Of a stretch of 64,000 bases of DNA, positions 20,299 through 28,998 are shown piece after piece. The stretch is from positions 186,001 to 250,000 of the forward strand of contig JACQWY010000021.1 of NCBI GenBank assembly GCA_016209015.1, written 5' to 3'. Made by a program: the position numbers and the translations under genes. The DNA is from Gammaproteobacteria bacterium. GTDB taxonomy: Bacteria; Pseudomonadota; Gammaproteobacteria; Ga0077536. How positions within the stretch are numbered: position 1 is the stretch's first letter; every line of letters begins with the position of its first letter. Under the pieces are notes generated by a model that was not told the DNA's origin, made no database searches, and worked only from the letters and a program-made list of their open reading frames with translations.

Positions 20299-20416
20299 GC
20301 GGTACAGGAATGTGCCGCTTGAACAGTGGCGTAAGCCATTGGTCAGGTAAGGTCGGCAAGAACAACGCTTCGTGCCGACCGTGCCCTGAAAAGTCCGGAA
20401 CGGACTTGTTCAGAGC
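20299..20416 (-). mobile_element. Truncated second copy of the IS5-like MITE (inverted)
   Basis: Read on the minus strand, these 118 bp match the element at 10082 almost base for base over about 105 nt: the GCTCTGAA..AAGTCC hairpin, the GGTCGGCA..TGCCGACC hairpin, CAATGGCTTACGCCACTGTTCA, and the GCGGCAC/GTRCCGC stem with a changed loop. It lacks the last hairpin, and the outermost TTCC of the other end, so it is a decayed or deleted copy with no recognisable target duplication. It lies between the convergent sspB and dolP, 18 nt after one stop and 4 nt from the other, and may serve as their shared terminator. Confidence 0.8.
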
Positions 20417-20420
20417 GTCG

Positions 20421-21035
20421 TCAATTCGAGGTCGGCGCCGGCGTCGCCTGGTTCGGATATTCGAACAGCTTGACGACCTTGCGCACGGGCGAGAGGCCCG
20501 CGACCACGTCGGCCACCGCGTCCGCGGTCGGCTTGTCGAGGAAGCCCAGCAGGTAGACCACGCTGTTCTCGGTGACGACCTTGATGCGCGAGGATTCCAG
20601 GTTCTTGATCGACAGGAGCTTGGCCTTGACCTTCGTCGTGATGAGGCCGTCGTTCGTGCGCACCATGCCCGAGGTCGGCTGGCCGATGTCGATTTCGTTG
20701 TAGACGTGGCGGACCTTGGCGATGCGCGAGACGAGGTCGGCGGCGCGCGCCTTCAGGTCCTCTTTCGGCGCCTGCCCGGTCAAGAGCACCATGCCGTTGT
20801 AGCTCGTCACCTCGATGTGCGTGAGCTTGTCGAGCACATCGTCGGCGTTGAACATGTTGTGGGCCTTGATTTCGATGCCCTGGTCGTCGATGACCGTGCC
20901 CGTCGTGCGCGGGTCGTTCGCCACGGCGGCGCCCGTCGCCGCACCCCCGATGACCACACCGGCACAGCCGGAGAGGCCCGTGAGGGCGCTTGCGAGGATC
21001 AGATTCAAGAACAGGACGGTGGAGGTTCGCGTCAT
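20421..21035 (-). CDS. dolP: DolP-like outer-membrane lipoprotein with two BON domains
   Basis: A 204-residue lipoprotein: the signal peptide ends in the lipobox LSGC (Cys near residue 24), followed by glycine/alanine-rich AGVVIGGAATGAAVA. Two BON domains follow: about residues 45-115 (IEVTSYNGMVLLTGQAP...VYNEIDI) and 120-190 (VVTENSVVYLLGFL...VRKVVKLFEY). DolP (YraP) binds anionic phospholipid and supports outer-membrane integrity and BAM function. It is the last gene of a minus-strand run lpoA-yraN-diaA-dolP, identical in order to E. coli. Confidence 0.93.
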   Translation of the reverse strand: MTRTSTVLFLNLILASALTGLSGCAGVVIGGAATGAAVANDPRTTGTVIDDQGIEIKAHNMFNADDVLDKLTHIEVTSYNGMVLLTGQAPKEDLKARAADLVSRIAKVRHVYNEIDIGQPTSGMVRTNDGLITTKVKAKLLSIKNLESSRIKVVTENSVVYLLGFLDKPTADAVADVVAGLSPVRKVVKLFEYPNQATPAPTSN

Positions 21036-21046
21036 GAGTATTGGCC

Positions 21047-21685
<639 letters not shown>

Positions 21686-22045
21686 TTATGCCGAAAACGC
21701 ATCTTTAATCCAGTCGATCGCGAGCGGTTTCGCCTCACCCGTGATGCCGATCGCATCGAAGCGGCAGGGACGGTTGCCGTACTCGGGCGCGCCGCCGAGA
21801 AACCATTCCGCGGCCTTGATGACGCGTCCGCGCTTGCGGCCGGTCACCGATTCGAGTGGAGAGCCGTAACGTGAGGAGTGTCGATAGCGCACTTCCACGA
21901 AGACCAGCGTCTCACCGTCCTCCATGACCAGATCGAGCTCGCCGAGGCGGCATCGGAAGTTGCGCGCCACGAGCTTGAGTCCATGGGCGAGGAGATAGCG
22001 CTCCGCTTCACGTTCGTATCGGTTGCCTTTCGCGATCGAGTTCAT
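21686..22045 (-). CDS. yraN: YraN family UPF0102 nuclease-fold protein
   Basis: A protein of about 119 residues with the Holliday-junction-resolvase-like fold. The family signature GNRYEREAERYLLAHGLKLVARN is followed by GELDLVMEDGETLVFVEVRYR, whose Glu, Asp and Glu-x-Lys/Arg positions resemble the PD-(D/E)xK nuclease core. Here the usual Lys is Arg. Its biochemical role is unsettled. I prefer ATG at 22045 because it gives the usual length; an in-frame ATG at 22072 would add nine residues. Confidence 0.87.
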   Translation of the reverse strand: MNSIAKGNRYEREAERYLLAHGLKLVARNFRCRLGELDLVMEDGETLVFVEVRYRHSSRYGSPLESVTGRKRGRVIKAAEWFLGGAPEYGNRPCRFDAIGITGEAKPLAIDWIKDAFSA

Positions 22046-22090
22046 GCGTCCTGCATCCTGTCCCGCACGCATCCTGCCGCGGGCTATGCG

Positions 22091-23977
22091 CTATTGACTA
22101 GAGACCGGCGGCCCGGCACCGAGTTCCTCCGGCACGCCGCCGCGGAAGCGCGCCCAGATCGGGTCGCGATGCACGCCGCCGCCCGTGTCCATCCAGAGCT
22201 GCCCCGTGGTCCCCGCGAGTCGCATGCCGTGCTGAGCCTTGAGCTGCGCGAGATAGGGCAGCAGACGATAGGCGTCGATGCCGAAGGCGAAGAGCCGCGC
22301 ATATTCGCGCTGACGATCGCGCCACACGGTGTCGACGGTCGTTTTCAAGCGCTCGCCGCCGCGTCTGAACAGCCACGGCATGTCGGCGAAGCTCACGCCG
22401 TCGAGATCCTGATCCGCGCTCGCGTTGACGTTGCCCGTGAACACGTGCGAGGTCGCATAGACCGGGACGTCGTTGGCGTGGAAATAACGCAGCTGCGGCA
22501 GGATCTGGCGTGCGTCGATCGGATAGGCGGCCAGGAAGATCGCGTCGACGTCGTTGCGCCGGCGGGGCTGGAATTCGATCTTCCGCTGCGTGATCCGGCG
22601 CAGCGCCGCAGCCCGCGCCTCGCTCTCGTCGACGCCGAAGATCTGTTTGACGGCCGCGGCGTAGCCCTCGACTTCCTGCGAGAAGCGAATGGTGCCGAGC
22701 AGCCTGCCGCCGTCCGTCTGCCATTGCGTCGCGAACGCGGCTGCGACGCGATCGCCCCAGCTGTTCGCGGGCACGATCGCGACGGCGTGCGAGAGTCCGT
22801 CGGCACGCGCGCGCTGCGCGGCGGCCGCGGCCTCGTCCTCGGGCCGGAGGCTGAACTGGTAGAGCGCGGCGCCTTCGCCTTGCGCGCTCTGGTCGCTCGT
22901 ATTCAGCGCGAGTACGGGCGCGCCCCGGTTCGCGCGCTTCGCGAGCGCTTCGACCGCGGCTTTCTCGAGCGGCCCGACGACGAGGCTCGCGCCTTCCGCA
23001 AGCGCTTTGTCGAACGTCTGATTGATCCCCGCCGGTGTCGTCGGATACAGCGCGACGGGCGGGCGGGAGGGGCCGCGCGGATCGGCGTACCACGCGGCGA
23101 GGAAGCCATCGCGGATCGCCTCCGACAGCCCCGCGAGCTGGCCTTCGAACGGCAACAGCAGCGCGATCTGGCGCGGCGTGGCGAGCAGACGCTCGCTCTG
23201 CTCGACGAGCTCGCCGATCAGGAGCTCGTTCGCGGGATGATTCGAATACTGCTTCTGCCAGGCGTCGATGGCCGCACCGAATGCCGCCGCGTCGCCGGCC
23301 TGCTTGCGATAGATCTCGAGCAGCGCCAGCCAGCCTGCGGCGTGCGGGCTGCCGGTCGCCGCGACCGCCGCCGGATCGGGATCCTGGACGTGGTTCAGCG
23401 CGGTCCAGATGGCCTGCGTGAGCTCGCCGCGCCGCGCCGGCGGCAGGGGAGCGGTCTCAGCCCCGAGCAGTGCGCCCGCGGCTTCGCCCCAGCGCGCCGC
23501 CTGGAGCGCGGCGCGGCCCTTGAGGCGCAGGGACAGTCCCCGGACATAAGGCGTAGAATCGCCCGTCCCGAGCGCGGACAGGCGGGTGAGCGCGCCGGCA
23601 AAATCGCGGGCCTGTTCCAGGCGGGCCGCGGCGAGCAGGCCGTGGAGACGGGCGGCCCCGGGGTCGCTCGGAACCTGCGGGGGCAGCGTGATGGGCGCGG
23701 CGGGATCGAGGTCTGCAGCGATGAGCGCCGCCGTCAGGCGCGCGCGTTCGGCGAGGGCGTCGGCGCCGGCATTGCCGAGCCGCGCGTAGTCGGCCGCTGC
23801 CGCGGCGAAATCGCCTGCCGCGAGTTTCGCCTCGGCGCCGGCCAGGGCATCCTGGCGGACGGCCGGTCGTTCGGCGACGAGCGTCTGCTCCGGCGTACAG
23901 CCCGCGACCGCGAGGACCAGCGCGAGTCCGGGCACGAAGCGGCTCACGGCGCTGCCGACTTTCAGATTCAATGACAT
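22091..23977 (-). CDS. lpoA: LpoA, outer-membrane lipoprotein activator of PBP1A
   Basis: A 628-residue lipoprotein. From ATG 23977 the signal peptide ends at the lipobox VAGC, which decides this start over one 18 codons earlier. The N-terminal 250 residues are alanine-rich helical repeats (TPR-like). The C-terminal part is a type-1 periplasmic-binding-protein fold beginning IALLLPFEGQLAGLSEAIRDGFLAAW and containing VDAIFLAAYPIDARQILPQLRYF. LpoA spans the periplasm to stimulate the transpeptidase of PBP1A. It begins 22 nt from the divergent rsmI. Confidence 0.92.
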   Translation of the reverse strand: MSLNLKVGSAVSRFVPGLALVLAVAGCTPEQTLVAERPAVRQDALAGAEAKLAAGDFAAAAADYARLGNAGADALAERARLTAALIAADLDPAAPITLPPQVPSDPGAARLHGLLAAARLEQARDFAGALTRLSALGTGDSTPYVRGLSLRLKGRAALQAARWGEAAGALLGAETAPLPPARRGELTQAIWTALNHVQDPDPAAVAATGSPHAAGWLALLEIYRKQAGDAAAFGAAIDAWQKQYSNHPANELLIGELVEQSERLLATPRQIALLLPFEGQLAGLSEAIRDGFLAAWYADPRGPSRPPVALYPTTPAGINQTFDKALAEGASLVVGPLEKAAVEALAKRANRGAPVLALNTSDQSAQGEGAALYQFSLRPEDEAAAAAQRARADGLSHAVAIVPANSWGDRVAAAFATQWQTDGGRLLGTIRFSQEVEGYAAAVKQIFGVDESEARAAALRRITQRKIEFQPRRRNDVDAIFLAAYPIDARQILPQLRYFHANDVPVYATSHVFTGNVNASADQDLDGVSFADMPWLFRRGGERLKTTVDTVWRDRQREYARLFAFGIDAYRLLPYLAQLKAQHGMRLAGTTGQLWMDTGGGVHRDPIWARFRGGVPEELGAGPPVSSQ

Positions 23978-23999
23978 GCCGGCGAGAGTATCGAGTTCC

Positions 24000-24860
24000 A
24001 TGGTAGAGGTGTCAATCGAACGGCCGGCCATCTACGTGGTGGCGACGCCGCTGGGCAATCTCGGGGATCTGAGCCCTCGGGCCGCCGCAGTGCTCCGCAA
24101 ATCGGACCTGATTCTCGCGGAGGACACCCGTCACAGTCGCAAGCTCCTTGACCACATCGGCGGCAGCTCTGCAGCACTCGCCGCCATGCACGAGCACAAT
24201 GAGCGCGACATCGCGGCCGGGCTCGTCGCCCGCATCGCGGCGGAGCGGCTCGCGGTCTGCGTCATCACGGATGCCGGGACGCCCCTCATCTCCGATCCGG
24301 GCTTTCCCCTCGTCGTCCAGGCGCTCGAGGCCGGACTGCCGGTCCGGCCGGTGCCGGGGCCCTGCGCACTCGTCGCGGCGCTGTCGGTCTCGGGACTCGA
24401 CACGACGCGCTTCCTGTTCGAGGGCTTCCTGCCCGCGAAAGCGCATGCCCGTGAAGAACGTCTGACGGTGCTCGCCGGCATGCCGCACACGACCGTGTGC
24501 TACGAGGCGCCGCATCGCATCCTCGGCACGCTCGAGGACGTGGTCCGGATCGTGGGCAGCGCGCGTCCGATCGCGCTTGCGCGCGAGCTCACGAAGCTCT
24601 ACGAGACGGTCTATCACGGGCCGGCCGGCGAAGTGCTCGCCGCGGTCCGGCGCGACGCGCACGGCACGTACGGCGAATTCGTGCTCGTCATCGGCCCGGG
24701 ACCGGAGCAGGCGCCCGACGAGGCCGAGGCCCGCCGCGTGCTGACCGTGCTGCTCGGCCGGTTCTCCCGTCGCGATGCGATCGACGCGGCCACGGAAATC
24801 CTGCGCATGCGCCGGAATCAGCTCTACGCGCTGTCGCTCGAGCTCGCCCCCGAGGCCTGA
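24000..24860 (+). CDS. rsmI: 16S rRNA (cytidine-1402-2'-O)-methyltransferase
   Basis: The 286-residue tetrapyrrole-methylase-fold enzyme (same length as E. coli RsmI) methylates C1402 in the 30S decoding centre using SAM. Motifs: YVVATPLGNLGDLSPRA, ILAEDTRHSRKLLDH, VITDAGTPLISDPGF, VRPVPGPCALVAALSVSG, FEGFLP, and CYEAPHRIL. ATG 24000 was chosen for family length; GTG 24009 and an upstream start eight codons earlier are also possible. It is divergent from lpoA and 50 nt upstream of rnpB, an arrangement known from pseudomonads. Confidence 0.95.
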   Translation: MVEVSIERPAIYVVATPLGNLGDLSPRAAAVLRKSDLILAEDTRHSRKLLDHIGGSSAALAAMHEHNERDIAAGLVARIAAERLAVCVITDAGTPLISDPGFPLVVQALEAGLPVRPVPGPCALVAALSVSGLDTTRFLFEGFLPAKAHAREERLTVLAGMPHTTVCYEAPHRILGTLEDVVRIVGSARPIALARELTKLYETVYHGPAGEVLAAVRRDAHGTYGEFVLVIGPGPEQAPDEAEARRVLTVLLGRFSRRDAIDAATEILRMRRNQLYALSLELAPEA

Positions 24861-24874
24861 GCGGCCCGCGGCCG

Positions 24875-24903
24875 TTGCAATCGCCCGGCGCCGATCGCAG
24901 ACT
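24875..24903 (+). promoter_or_regulatory. Possible rnpB promoter
   Basis: TTGCAA at 24875-24880 and CAGACT at 24898-24903, 17 nt apart, would place the transcription start at about 24910, exactly where the RNase P RNA begins. Both boxes are imperfect, so this rests mostly on position. Confidence 0.35.
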
Positions 24904-24910
24904 GCGCGCG

Positions 24911-25290
24911 GCGAGTCGGCCGGGTGGTCGCTGGGGCGGGCTCCACCCGCCCTGGAGGAAAGTCCGGGCTCCGCAGGACAGGGTGCCAGGTAACGCCTGG
25001 GGGGCGAGAGCCCACGGAAAGTGCCACAGAAAATATACCGCCTGGCGCGCGAGCGCCCGGTAAGGGTGAAATGGTGCGGTAAGAGCGCACCGCGCCGGCC
25101 AACGCCGGTGGCAGGGTAAACCCCACCCGGAGCAAGACCAAATAGGGAAGCATGTCGCGCGAGCGGCGAGGCGTGGTCCGCGCCCGCTTCCGGGTAGGTC
25201 GCTACAGGCGCACGGCGACGTGCGTCGCAGATGAATGATCACCACGCCGGCAACGGCGATACAGAACCCGGCTTACAGGCCGGCTCGCCC
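24911..25290 (+). ncRNA. rnpB: RNase P RNA, class A (catalytic subunit)
   Basis: About 380 nt with the universally conserved blocks of bacterial RNase P RNA. CR-I GAGGAAAGTCCGGGCTC is at 24954-24970. GGTAAGGGTGAAATGGTGCG and GGTAAACCCCACCCGGAGCAA match the specificity domain. AGATGAATGATCACCACG and ACAGAACCCGGCTTAC near the 3' end match CR-V. The 5' GAGTCGGCC pairs with GGCCGGCTC at the 3' end (P1). The RNA cleaves the 5' leader from tRNA precursors. Exact ends are estimated from the P1 helix to within some ten bases. No clear T-run terminator follows. Confidence 0.95.
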
Positions 25291-25461
25291 CTTCTCATCC
25301 GCGATGGTCCGAGGTGCCACAGAGTTCACCTGCTTTCTTAGCTCTCACTGGTATCCGGCTGATATTCATCCCGATCTTTTTCAGCCCGACTCGGCCCGTC
25401 GCGACCGTCCGCAGCCCAAGCTAAGTCCCTGTTGCACAAGCAAGATTTCGCTCGGATTTCC

Positions 25462-25491
25462 TTGACAGCTTTCGGCGCGGCTCCGTATAGT
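25462..25491 (+). promoter_or_regulatory. dcw cluster promoter (Pmra), sigma70 type
   Basis: TTGACA at 25462-25467 is a perfect -35. TATAGT at 25486-25491 is a near-perfect -10, with an 18-nt spacer. Transcription would start near 25498, just before the MraZ boxes. This is the clearest vegetative promoter in the window. The stretch 25291-25461 between rnpB and this promoter is less GC-rich and shows no gene. Confidence 0.8.
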
Positions 25492-25500
25492 TCCTGCTTG

Positions 25501-25525
25501 TGGGGAAAAGTGGGAGAGAGTGGCG
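25501..25525 (+). promoter_or_regulatory. MraZ operator: three TGGGN-type boxes
   Basis: TGGGG (25501-25505), TGGGA (25511-25515) and TGGCG (25521-25525) stand 5 nt apart, the exact TGGGN-N5 repeat recognised by MraZ. The third box has one mismatch. They follow the predicted transcription start, so MraZ binding would repress the whole cluster, including mraZ itself. Confidence 0.78.
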
Positions 25526-25621
25526 AAGCAGCCACGATTTCGCGCTGAAAGTGCCTCATCGAGGTTTGACTCGAGCGGGTGTGTCACGCACCCGTTCCTC
25601 AGCAGCCAGGGCCAGCAAAGC
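25526..25621 (+). promoter_or_regulatory. mraZ 5' leader with GC-rich hairpin
   Basis: The predicted mraZ transcript has a leader of about 124 nt. It holds a hairpin at 25576-25594: CGGGTGTG, loop TCA, CGCACCCG, with one G-U pair. The frame of mraZ is open through this leader up to a GTG at 25520, so a 34-residue N-terminal extension cannot be excluded. No family member supports it. Role unknown. Confidence 0.4.
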
Positions 25622-26080
25622 GTGTTTAGAGGCTTCAGTTCCGTCAGCATCGATGCGAAAGGCCGGATGGCGATCCCCGCCCGGTTCCGCGAGCAACTGA
25701 CGCAACGGGGCACGAACCAGCTCGTCGTCACCCTCAATCCCTGGGACAAATGTCTGTGGCTCTACCCGCTGCCGGAATGGCAGGCGGTCGATGCCAAGCT
25801 CCAGCAACTCTCCGACTTCGACAAGCAGAGCCGGCGCACGAAGCAGGTCATCCGCGGCTATGCGAACGACTGCGTCTGCGACGGGCAGGGGCGCGTGCTC
25901 CTCCCGCAGGAGCTCCGCGACTTCGCCGGCATCGACAAGCGCGCCGTCGTGCTCGGGCAGGGCAACAAGTTCGAGATCTGGGAGGAAGGCCTGTGGGCCG
26001 CGCAACGCGACGAGTGGCTGCAGGGCGTCGGCGCCGAGGATGCCCCGGCCTCTCCGATCCTCGGGTCGCTGTCCTTGTGA
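25622..26080 (+). CDS. mraZ: MraZ, transcriptional repressor of the dcw cluster
   Basis: A 152-residue protein, the length of E. coli MraZ, with two tandem AbrB/MraZ-like half-domains. Each has its DxKGR-type signature: SIDAKGRMAIPARFREQL near residue 10 and CDGQGRVLLPQELRDFAGI near residue 85. It oligomerises into a ring and binds TGGGN repeats. The start GTG 25622 (VFRGFSSV...) is chosen by homology; the Shine-Dalgarno is weak (CAGGG). The operator just upstream makes autoregulation very likely. rsmH begins 13 nt later. Confidence 0.93.
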   Translation: MFRGFSSVSIDAKGRMAIPARFREQLTQRGTNQLVVTLNPWDKCLWLYPLPEWQAVDAKLQQLSDFDKQSRRTKQVIRGYANDCVCDGQGRVLLPQELRDFAGIDKRAVVLGQGNKFEIWEEGLWAAQRDEWLQGVGAEDAPASPILGSLSL

Positions 26081-26093
26081 GGGGAGCGCGGCA

Positions 26094-26996
26094 TTGCACA
26101 CGCCGGTCATGCTCGCCCAAACCCTGGAGGCGCTCGCCGTCGCACCCGCGGGCTTCTACGTGGACTGCACGTTCGGTCGCGGCGGACACTCCCGTGCGAT
26201 CCTCGAGCGCCTCGGCCCCGAGGGCCGTCTGCTCGCCTTCGATCGCGATCCGGCGGCCTGCGCGGCCGGAGTTGAACTCGCCGCCGATCCCCGTTTCGAA
26301 CTCATCCATGAGCGTTTCTCGCATCTCGAGGCCGTGCTCGCCGCGCGCGGCAGACTCGGTACGGCGAGCGGCGTCCTGATGGATCTCGGAGTCTCCTCCC
26401 CGCAGCTCGACGACCCCGCACGCGGTTTCAGCTTCAGTGCCTCCGGTCCCTTGGACATGCGGATGGATCCTTCGCAGGGACCGTCGTGTGCGGACTGGCT
26501 GAATCAGGCGAAGCAGACGGACATCGAGAACTGTCTGTGGGAATACGGCGAAGAGCGTTTCTCCCGCCGCATCGCACGCGCCATCGTCGCGGCGCGCAGC
26601 CGTGCCCCGCTGCAGACGACGGGCGAGCTCGCGGCGATCGTCGCCGGCGCGGTGCCGCGCCGGCCGGCGCGCATCCATCCGGCGACGCGCACGTTCCAGG
26701 CGCTGCGCATACTGATCAACGACGAGCTCGGCGAACTGCGCGCCGGGCTCGCACAGGGCACACGTGCGCTCGGCGTCGGCGGGCGCTTCGTCGTCATCTC
26801 GTTCCATTCGCTCGAAGACCGCATGGTGAAACGCTACTTCCGCGATCTCGCCCGCCCGCCGGAACCGCCGGCGCTGCCCGCGGAGTCGCCGTTCCGTCTC
26901 CTGCAGCGCAAGCCCGTGACGGCGGACGAGGCCGAGGTCGCGGCGAATCCGCGCGCCCGGAGCGCGAATCTCCGCGCCCTGGAGCGTGCGGCATGA
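26094..26996 (+). CDS. rsmH: 16S rRNA (cytosine-1402-N4)-methyltransferase
   Basis: A 300-residue SAM-dependent enzyme methylating N4 of C1402, the same nucleotide that RsmI methylates on its ribose. Motifs: FYVDCTFGRGGHSRAIL, LLAFDRDP, GVLMDLGVSSPQLDDPARGFSF, GPLDMRMD, ATRTFQALRILINDEL, and FVVISFHSLEDRMVKRYF. No ATG or GTG fits the family N-terminus. TTG 26094 (LHTPVMLA...) has GGGGAG at 26081-26086, so it is the best start. It ends ATGA with ftsL. Confidence 0.94.
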   Translation: MHTPVMLAQTLEALAVAPAGFYVDCTFGRGGHSRAILERLGPEGRLLAFDRDPAACAAGVELAADPRFELIHERFSHLEAVLAARGRLGTASGVLMDLGVSSPQLDDPARGFSFSASGPLDMRMDPSQGPSCADWLNQAKQTDIENCLWEYGEERFSRRIARAIVAARSRAPLQTTGELAAIVAGAVPRRPARIHPATRTFQALRILINDELGELRAGLAQGTRALGVGGRFVVISFHSLEDRMVKRYFRDLARPPEPPALPAESPFRLLQRKPVTADEAEVAANPRARSANLRALERAA

Positions 26997-27259
26997 CGCA
27001 GTACCTGATCGCCGCCGCCCTCGGCCTCGGCATCTTCTTCAGCGCGCTGCAGGTCGTCGAGAACCGCTACGAGAGCCGGCGGCTGTTCATCGAGCTGCAG
27101 GAGCTGCACAAGCACAAGGACGATCTCGATCAGGAGTGGAGTCAGCTCCTGCTCGAGCAGGGCACGTGGGGCGCGCACGGCCGGGTCGAGGAAATCGCGC
27201 GCAGCAAGCTCAACATGACCCTGCCGGCGCCGGACAAGGTCTACCGGGTGAAATCGTGA
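26993..27259 (+). CDS. ftsL: Cell division protein FtsL
   Basis: An 88-residue bitopic protein: a short cytoplasmic start, one membrane helix (YLIAAALGLGIFFSALQVV), then a periplasmic leucine-zipper-like coiled coil (RRLFIELQELHKHKDDLDQEW). The conserved end is WGAHGRVEEIARSKLNMTLP. It forms the FtsQLB complex that activates FtsWI. It is shorter than E. coli FtsL (121) because the cytoplasmic tail is reduced. Both ends overlap neighbours (ATGA with rsmH; GTGA with ftsI). Confidence 0.92.
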   Translation: MTQYLIAAALGLGIFFSALQVVENRYESRRLFIELQELHKHKDDLDQEWSQLLLEQGTWGAHGRVEEIARSKLNMTLPAPDKVYRVKS

Positions 27260-28998
27260 AGCGTCTGCAGCTCGGGGATCTCGCGCTCCGCCGCGGCATC
27301 GTGTTCGCGGCGTTCGGGCTCGCGGCCGCCATCCTGGCCTGGCGTGCCTTCGATCTGCAGATGACGAACCGCGAGTTCCTGCAGGAGCACGGCGACGCCC
27401 GCTATCTGCGCACCGTCGAGACGGAAGCGCATCGCGGCATGATTACGGATCGCAACGGCGAGCCGCTCGCGATCAGTACGCGCGTGAACTCGGTGTGGGC
27501 GAAGCCCGGCGAGCTCATGGCGAACAAGCAGGAGTGGCCGCGCCTCTCGAAGCTGCTCGAAATGAACACAGAGCAGTTGAAGGCCCTCGTCGAACCGCGC
27601 CGCGGTCGCGAGTTCCTCTATCTGCGCCGTCAGGTGCCGCCGGAGACCGCGCAGCGCCTCGAGGCGGCAGGCATTCCCGGCATCGGCCTCGTCAGCGAAT
27701 ATCGCCGCTACTACCCGACCGTCGAGGTCGCGGCGCATCTGCTCGGCTTCACGAACGTCGACGATCGCGGCCAGGAAGGCGTCGAGCTCGCGTTCGACGA
27801 CACGCTGCGCGGCACGCCCGGCAAGAGCCGCGTCATCAAGGATCGGCTCGGCCGCATCGTCGAGCACGTCGACAACATGCGCCTCGTGCAGCCGGGCCGC
27901 GACATCGCGCTCAGCATCGATCGCCGCGTGCAGTACGTCGCCTATCGCGAGCTGAAGCGCGCGGTGCAAAAGCACGGCGCACAGGCCGGCTTCATCGTGA
28001 TCCTGGATATCGAGACCGGTGAGATCGTCGCGCTCGTCAATCAGCCATCCTACAACCCGAACAATCGCAGCGACCTGAAGGGCAGCCAGTCGCGCAATCG
28101 CGCCGTGGTCGATCTCTTCGAGCCCGGTTCGACGATCAAGGCGTTCACGATCGCGGCCGCGCTCGAGTCCGGCCAGTACACGCCGAAGACGCGGGTCGCG
28201 ACCGAGCCCGGCATCTTCAAGCTCGGCCGTCACGTGATCCGCGACGTGCACAACTACGGCAATCTCGACGTCTCGGGCGTGATCGAGAAATCGAGCAACG
28301 TCGGCGCGGCGAAAATCGCGCTGTCGATGGAGCCCGAGCTGTTGTGGAAGATGTACACGAGCGTGGGCTTCAGTCAGCCGACCGGCGTCGGGATGCCGGG
28401 CGAGGCGGGTGGGCGGCTCGCGGACTTCCACAATTGGCGCGAGATCGAGCACGCGACCCTCGCGTTCGGTTACGGCATCTCGGTGACGGGCCTGCAGCTC
28501 ACGCGCGCTTACGCCGCGCTCGCTGCCGACGGCGTGCTGAAACCCGTGAGCATCCTGAAGCAGACGAAGGCGCCGGAAGGCGTGCGCGTGATGTCCGCGA
28601 AGACCGCGCATGAAGTGCGCGACATGCTCGAGCTCGTGGTGACGAGCGGCACGGCGAAGGCCGCGGCCGTGCCGGGTTATCGCGTCGCGGGCAAGACCGG
28701 GACGGTGCACAAGCTCGCCGCCGACGGTTACGCGGAGGACGACTACCTCTCGCTCTTCGCGGGTTACCTGCCGGCCTCGGCGCCGAAGCTCGTCGCGCTC
28801 GTCGTGATCGACAATCCGCAGGGCAAGGACTATTACGGCGGCCTCGTCGCCGCACCGGTATTCGCTGCCGTCATGCAGGATGCCGCGCGGATCCTGAACC
28901 TCACGCCGGACGCCTATCCGGCGGACGGCGATGATCGCGTGCGCATGGCGGCGTGGGGCGAACCGCAACCCGCGAAGATCGCGGACAACCGGCGATGA
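27256..28998 (+). CDS. ftsI: FtsI (PBP3), septal peptidoglycan transpeptidase
   Basis: A 580-residue class B penicillin-binding protein (E. coli FtsI: 588). It has one N-terminal membrane anchor (VFAAFGLAAAILAWRAFDLQ), the pedestal domain (HRGMITDRNGEPLAIS), and a transpeptidase domain. The active-site motifs are EPGSTIKAFT (SxxK), KSSNVGAAK (SxN) and AGKTGTVHK (KTG). It cross-links septal peptidoglycan with FtsW. GTG 27256 overlaps the ftsL stop. No cleaved C-terminal extension is obvious. Confidence 0.95.
   Translation: MKRLQLGDLALRRGIVFAAFGLAAAILAWRAFDLQMTNREFLQEHGDARYLRTVETEAHRGMITDRNGEPLAISTRVNSVWAKPGELMANKQEWPRLSKLLEMNTEQLKALVEPRRGREFLYLRRQVPPETAQRLEAAGIPGIGLVSEYRRYYPTVEVAAHLLGFTNVDDRGQEGVELAFDDTLRGTPGKSRVIKDRLGRIVEHVDNMRLVQPGRDIALSIDRRVQYVAYRELKRAVQKHGAQAGFIVILDIETGEIVALVNQPSYNPNNRSDLKGSQSRNRAVVDLFEPGSTIKAFTIAAALESGQYTPKTRVATEPGIFKLGRHVIRDVHNYGNLDVSGVIEKSSNVGAAKIALSMEPELLWKMYTSVGFSQPTGVGMPGEAGGRLADFHNWREIEHATLAFGYGISVTGLQLTRAYAALAADGVLKPVSILKQTKAPEGVRVMSAKTAHEVRDMLELVVTSGTAKAAAVPGYRVAGKTGTVHKLAADGYAEDDYLSLFAGYLPASAPKLVALVVIDNPQGKDYYGGLVAAPVFAAVMQDAARILNLTPDAYPADGDDRVRMAAWGEPQPAKIADNRR

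Noticed and set aside
25520-25621. Extended mraZ start at GTG 25520
   Set aside because: The extension has no family match, overlaps the MraZ boxes, and the ribosome site would be only 3 nt away; GTG 25622 gives the exact family length.
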